Source: CAZQCI01 sp964592255 (GTDB lineage: Bacteria; UBA10199; SBBF01). Taken from it: DNA of 60,480 bases. Below, in pieces: positions 59,498 through 60,480 of this stretch. A program made the position numbers and the translations under genes. The notes beneath the pieces are model-generated. The model saw only the letters and a list, made by a program, of their open reading frames with translations. It was not told the origin of the DNA and did not search any database. The stretch spans positions 1-60,480 of the forward strand of contig CAZQCI010000002.1 in NCBI GenBank assembly GCA_964592255.1, in the 5' to 3' direction. The number at the start of each line of letters is the position of its first letter. The first letter of the stretch is position 1.

Positions 59498-60480
59498 TTA
59501 GAAAAGATAATCCTCCGGCTTGAGGTCCGGCATTCTGGTTTTGATGTCATCAAGAACTGCTTGAAGATCTGGGGGTATAGGGATTGTTCCCGATTTGAGT
59601 TCTGCTATTCTTGTATCAAGAAGACCATGGTCATCCAAACTATCATAGTTTTCCCATCGACGCTGGAAAATAATGGACATAAAACAATATAAAAAGTCTT
59701 TATCATAAGCTCCGTCCCGATTGAGGGTGATAAAGGCCCTGCTGAATTCGGGAGTCCACTCGGCCATGAAATCATCAATGTTATAGCCCCAATAAGCTGC
59801 GCCGATATCGAGCATTCTTAAAAGATATTGGTTGTTTGGATTATTATAATTTGGATTAGAGGAATCGCGTCCGCCTGTTATCGGCAAGCCTTTTTGGATT
59901 GCCGTGTTTCTTTGGCGTTCGTGCATGCCTTGCAGAATTAAAGTAATGTTTTCAGGCAAAGGTTCTTGGCTCCGCACGACCGGCTGCAGCATATTGAACA
60001 ACTCTGTGTCCCACACGTCACTAAGCAATTGATTCTTGCTCATCAGAAAAAGGTTTGGAATAATCCATCGCTTGAGTGCCTTATCGTATTTTCCGTCTTG
60101 ATTGAGGCTGGCAAAGGCCTTGCTGAATTCGGGAGTCCATTTTTGAAAATATTGTGTAAATTCCTCGTCGCTTGAATTCTCGAGATACGTATCTTTACTA
60201 TCGAGGCGCTCGATGATCCATTTATTTTCTTCTGTATAGTTAGGGTTGGCGCTTGTTCTCCCGCCTTCTGCTGGAATAGGTGTGTAAGGAATAGAAGGTG
60301 GAGTCGCTGTAGAGCCTGTCGGTCTGGGAGTTATTGGTATTGTAGAAGCAGAGTCTTGTGTTGTTGGCGTCGTCAATACCGGTAGGCTGGAAGTGAGATT
60401 TTTTCTGTGCGAAGCCCACCCTACACTAAAACCAAACCCCCATTGGCCTTTGGCTTCTGTCGAAAGTCCGCTGTAATTTT
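59498..60480 (-). CDS. Protein with a duplicated domain, N-terminus beyond the window
   Basis: The frame is open on the - strand to the window edge, so the start is missing. The visible upstream part (GQWGFGFSVGWASHRKNL) looks like a beta strand of an exported or outer-membrane protein. It is followed by a Thr/Pro-rich linker (about 60225-60390) and two copies of a unit of about 150 residues. Both copies share GRxSxNPNY, WTPEFSxAF, and LNxDGxYDK. I know no such domain. The DG repeats could bind a metal, but this is a guess. Confidence 0.6.
   Translation of the reverse strand, partial: NYSGLSTEAKGQWGFGFSVGWASHRKNLTSSLPVLTTPTTQDSASTIPITPRPTGSTATPPSIPYTPIPAEGGRTSANPNYTEENKWIIERLDSKDTYLENSSDEEFTQYFQKWTPEFSKAFASLNQDGKYDKALKRWIIPNLFLMSKNQLLSDVWDTELFNMLQPVVRSQEPLPENITLILQGMHERQRNTAIQKGLPITGGRDSSNPNYNNPNNQYLLRMLDIGAAYWGYNIDDFMAEWTPEFSRAFITLNRDGAYDKDFLYCFMSIIFQRRWENYDSLDDHGLLDTRIAELKSGTIPIPPDLQAVLDDIKTRMPDLKPEDYLF

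Noticed and set aside
1..60480. tRNA, rRNA, CRISPR array, prophage, insertion sequence or riboswitch
   Set aside because: I looked at all gaps and found no cloverleaf, direct-repeat array, transposase, integrase or known riboswitch pattern.

Overview
The window is about 43-45% GC by eye and densely coded. It comes from a Gram-negative, rod-type bacterium with a meso-diaminopimelate peptidoglycan. The evidence is the DNPR motif in MurE, LolA, several beta-barrel and signal-peptide proteins, and YajC/SecD/SecF. The gene mix suggests a deltaproteobacterium-like lineage, perhaps one of the uncultivated groups near Bdellovibrionota/Myxococcota. Pointers are a TIGR02147-type regulator, queC-DUF366-queE, a tgt-yajC-secD-secF-recJ operon and a FadE-type dehydrogenase. 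This placement is inference; no rRNA or marker phylogeny is available here.

Layout. (1) 1-16663 is a division and cell wall (dcw) cluster, all on +: ftsI (5' end cut off)-murE-murF-mraY-murD-ftsW-murG-murC-murB-ddl-ftsQ-ftsA-ftsZ. It is followed by ftsK, lolA, a DUF2203 gene, a DoxX gene and uup (to 22493). (2) 22486-26353 on -: nth, an L,D-transpeptidase and hrpB. (3) 26426-33315: fadE behind a strong operator-like palindrome, two small genes on -, an orphan sensor kinase overlapping an outer-membrane protein gene, and orn. (4) 33305-36788: a GGQ release-factor-like gene, a Bax-inhibitor-1 protein, a Cys-rich secreted protein, a crotonase and a vapBC toxin-antitoxin pair. (5) 36843-43136: tgt-yajC-secD-secF-recJ. 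(6) 43277-51333: a phasin-like protein, a Coa1-like membrane protein, queC-DUF366-queE, a secreted protein, dgt, a DUF3352-like protein and a small protein. (7) 51563-54505: a TIGR02147 regulator with two tandem, paralogous Asp-rich lipoproteins. (8) 54647-59429 on -: leuC-leuD-LolA-like secreted protein, two gene remnants, and an outer-membrane protein. (9) 59498-60480 on -: an incomplete protein with a duplicated domain.

The most striking feature is a set of short palindromic repeats (families A, B and D here). They sit between genes and also inside genes. A family A unit is inserted in frame in tgt, adding about 16 residues. A family B unit forms the N-terminus of the LolA-like secreted protein upstream of its signal peptide. 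Another family B unit supplies the last residues and stop codon of recJ. Further copies lie upstream of murD, murB and ddl and fill the leuC-leuD gap. This recalls the protein-coding palindromic elements described in Rickettsia. No transposase is visible in the window.

Other points worth attention are the TIGR02147 regulator with its twin lipoproteins; DUF366 lodged between queC and queE; a roughly 215-residue FtsZ linker built partly from five-residue R-containing repeats; a leaderless-looking vapBC promoter with an operator; and the junction of a DUF1016 (YhcG) remnant with an NTF2-like remnant at about 56195. I saw no rRNA, tRNA, CRISPR array, prophage or insertion sequence.
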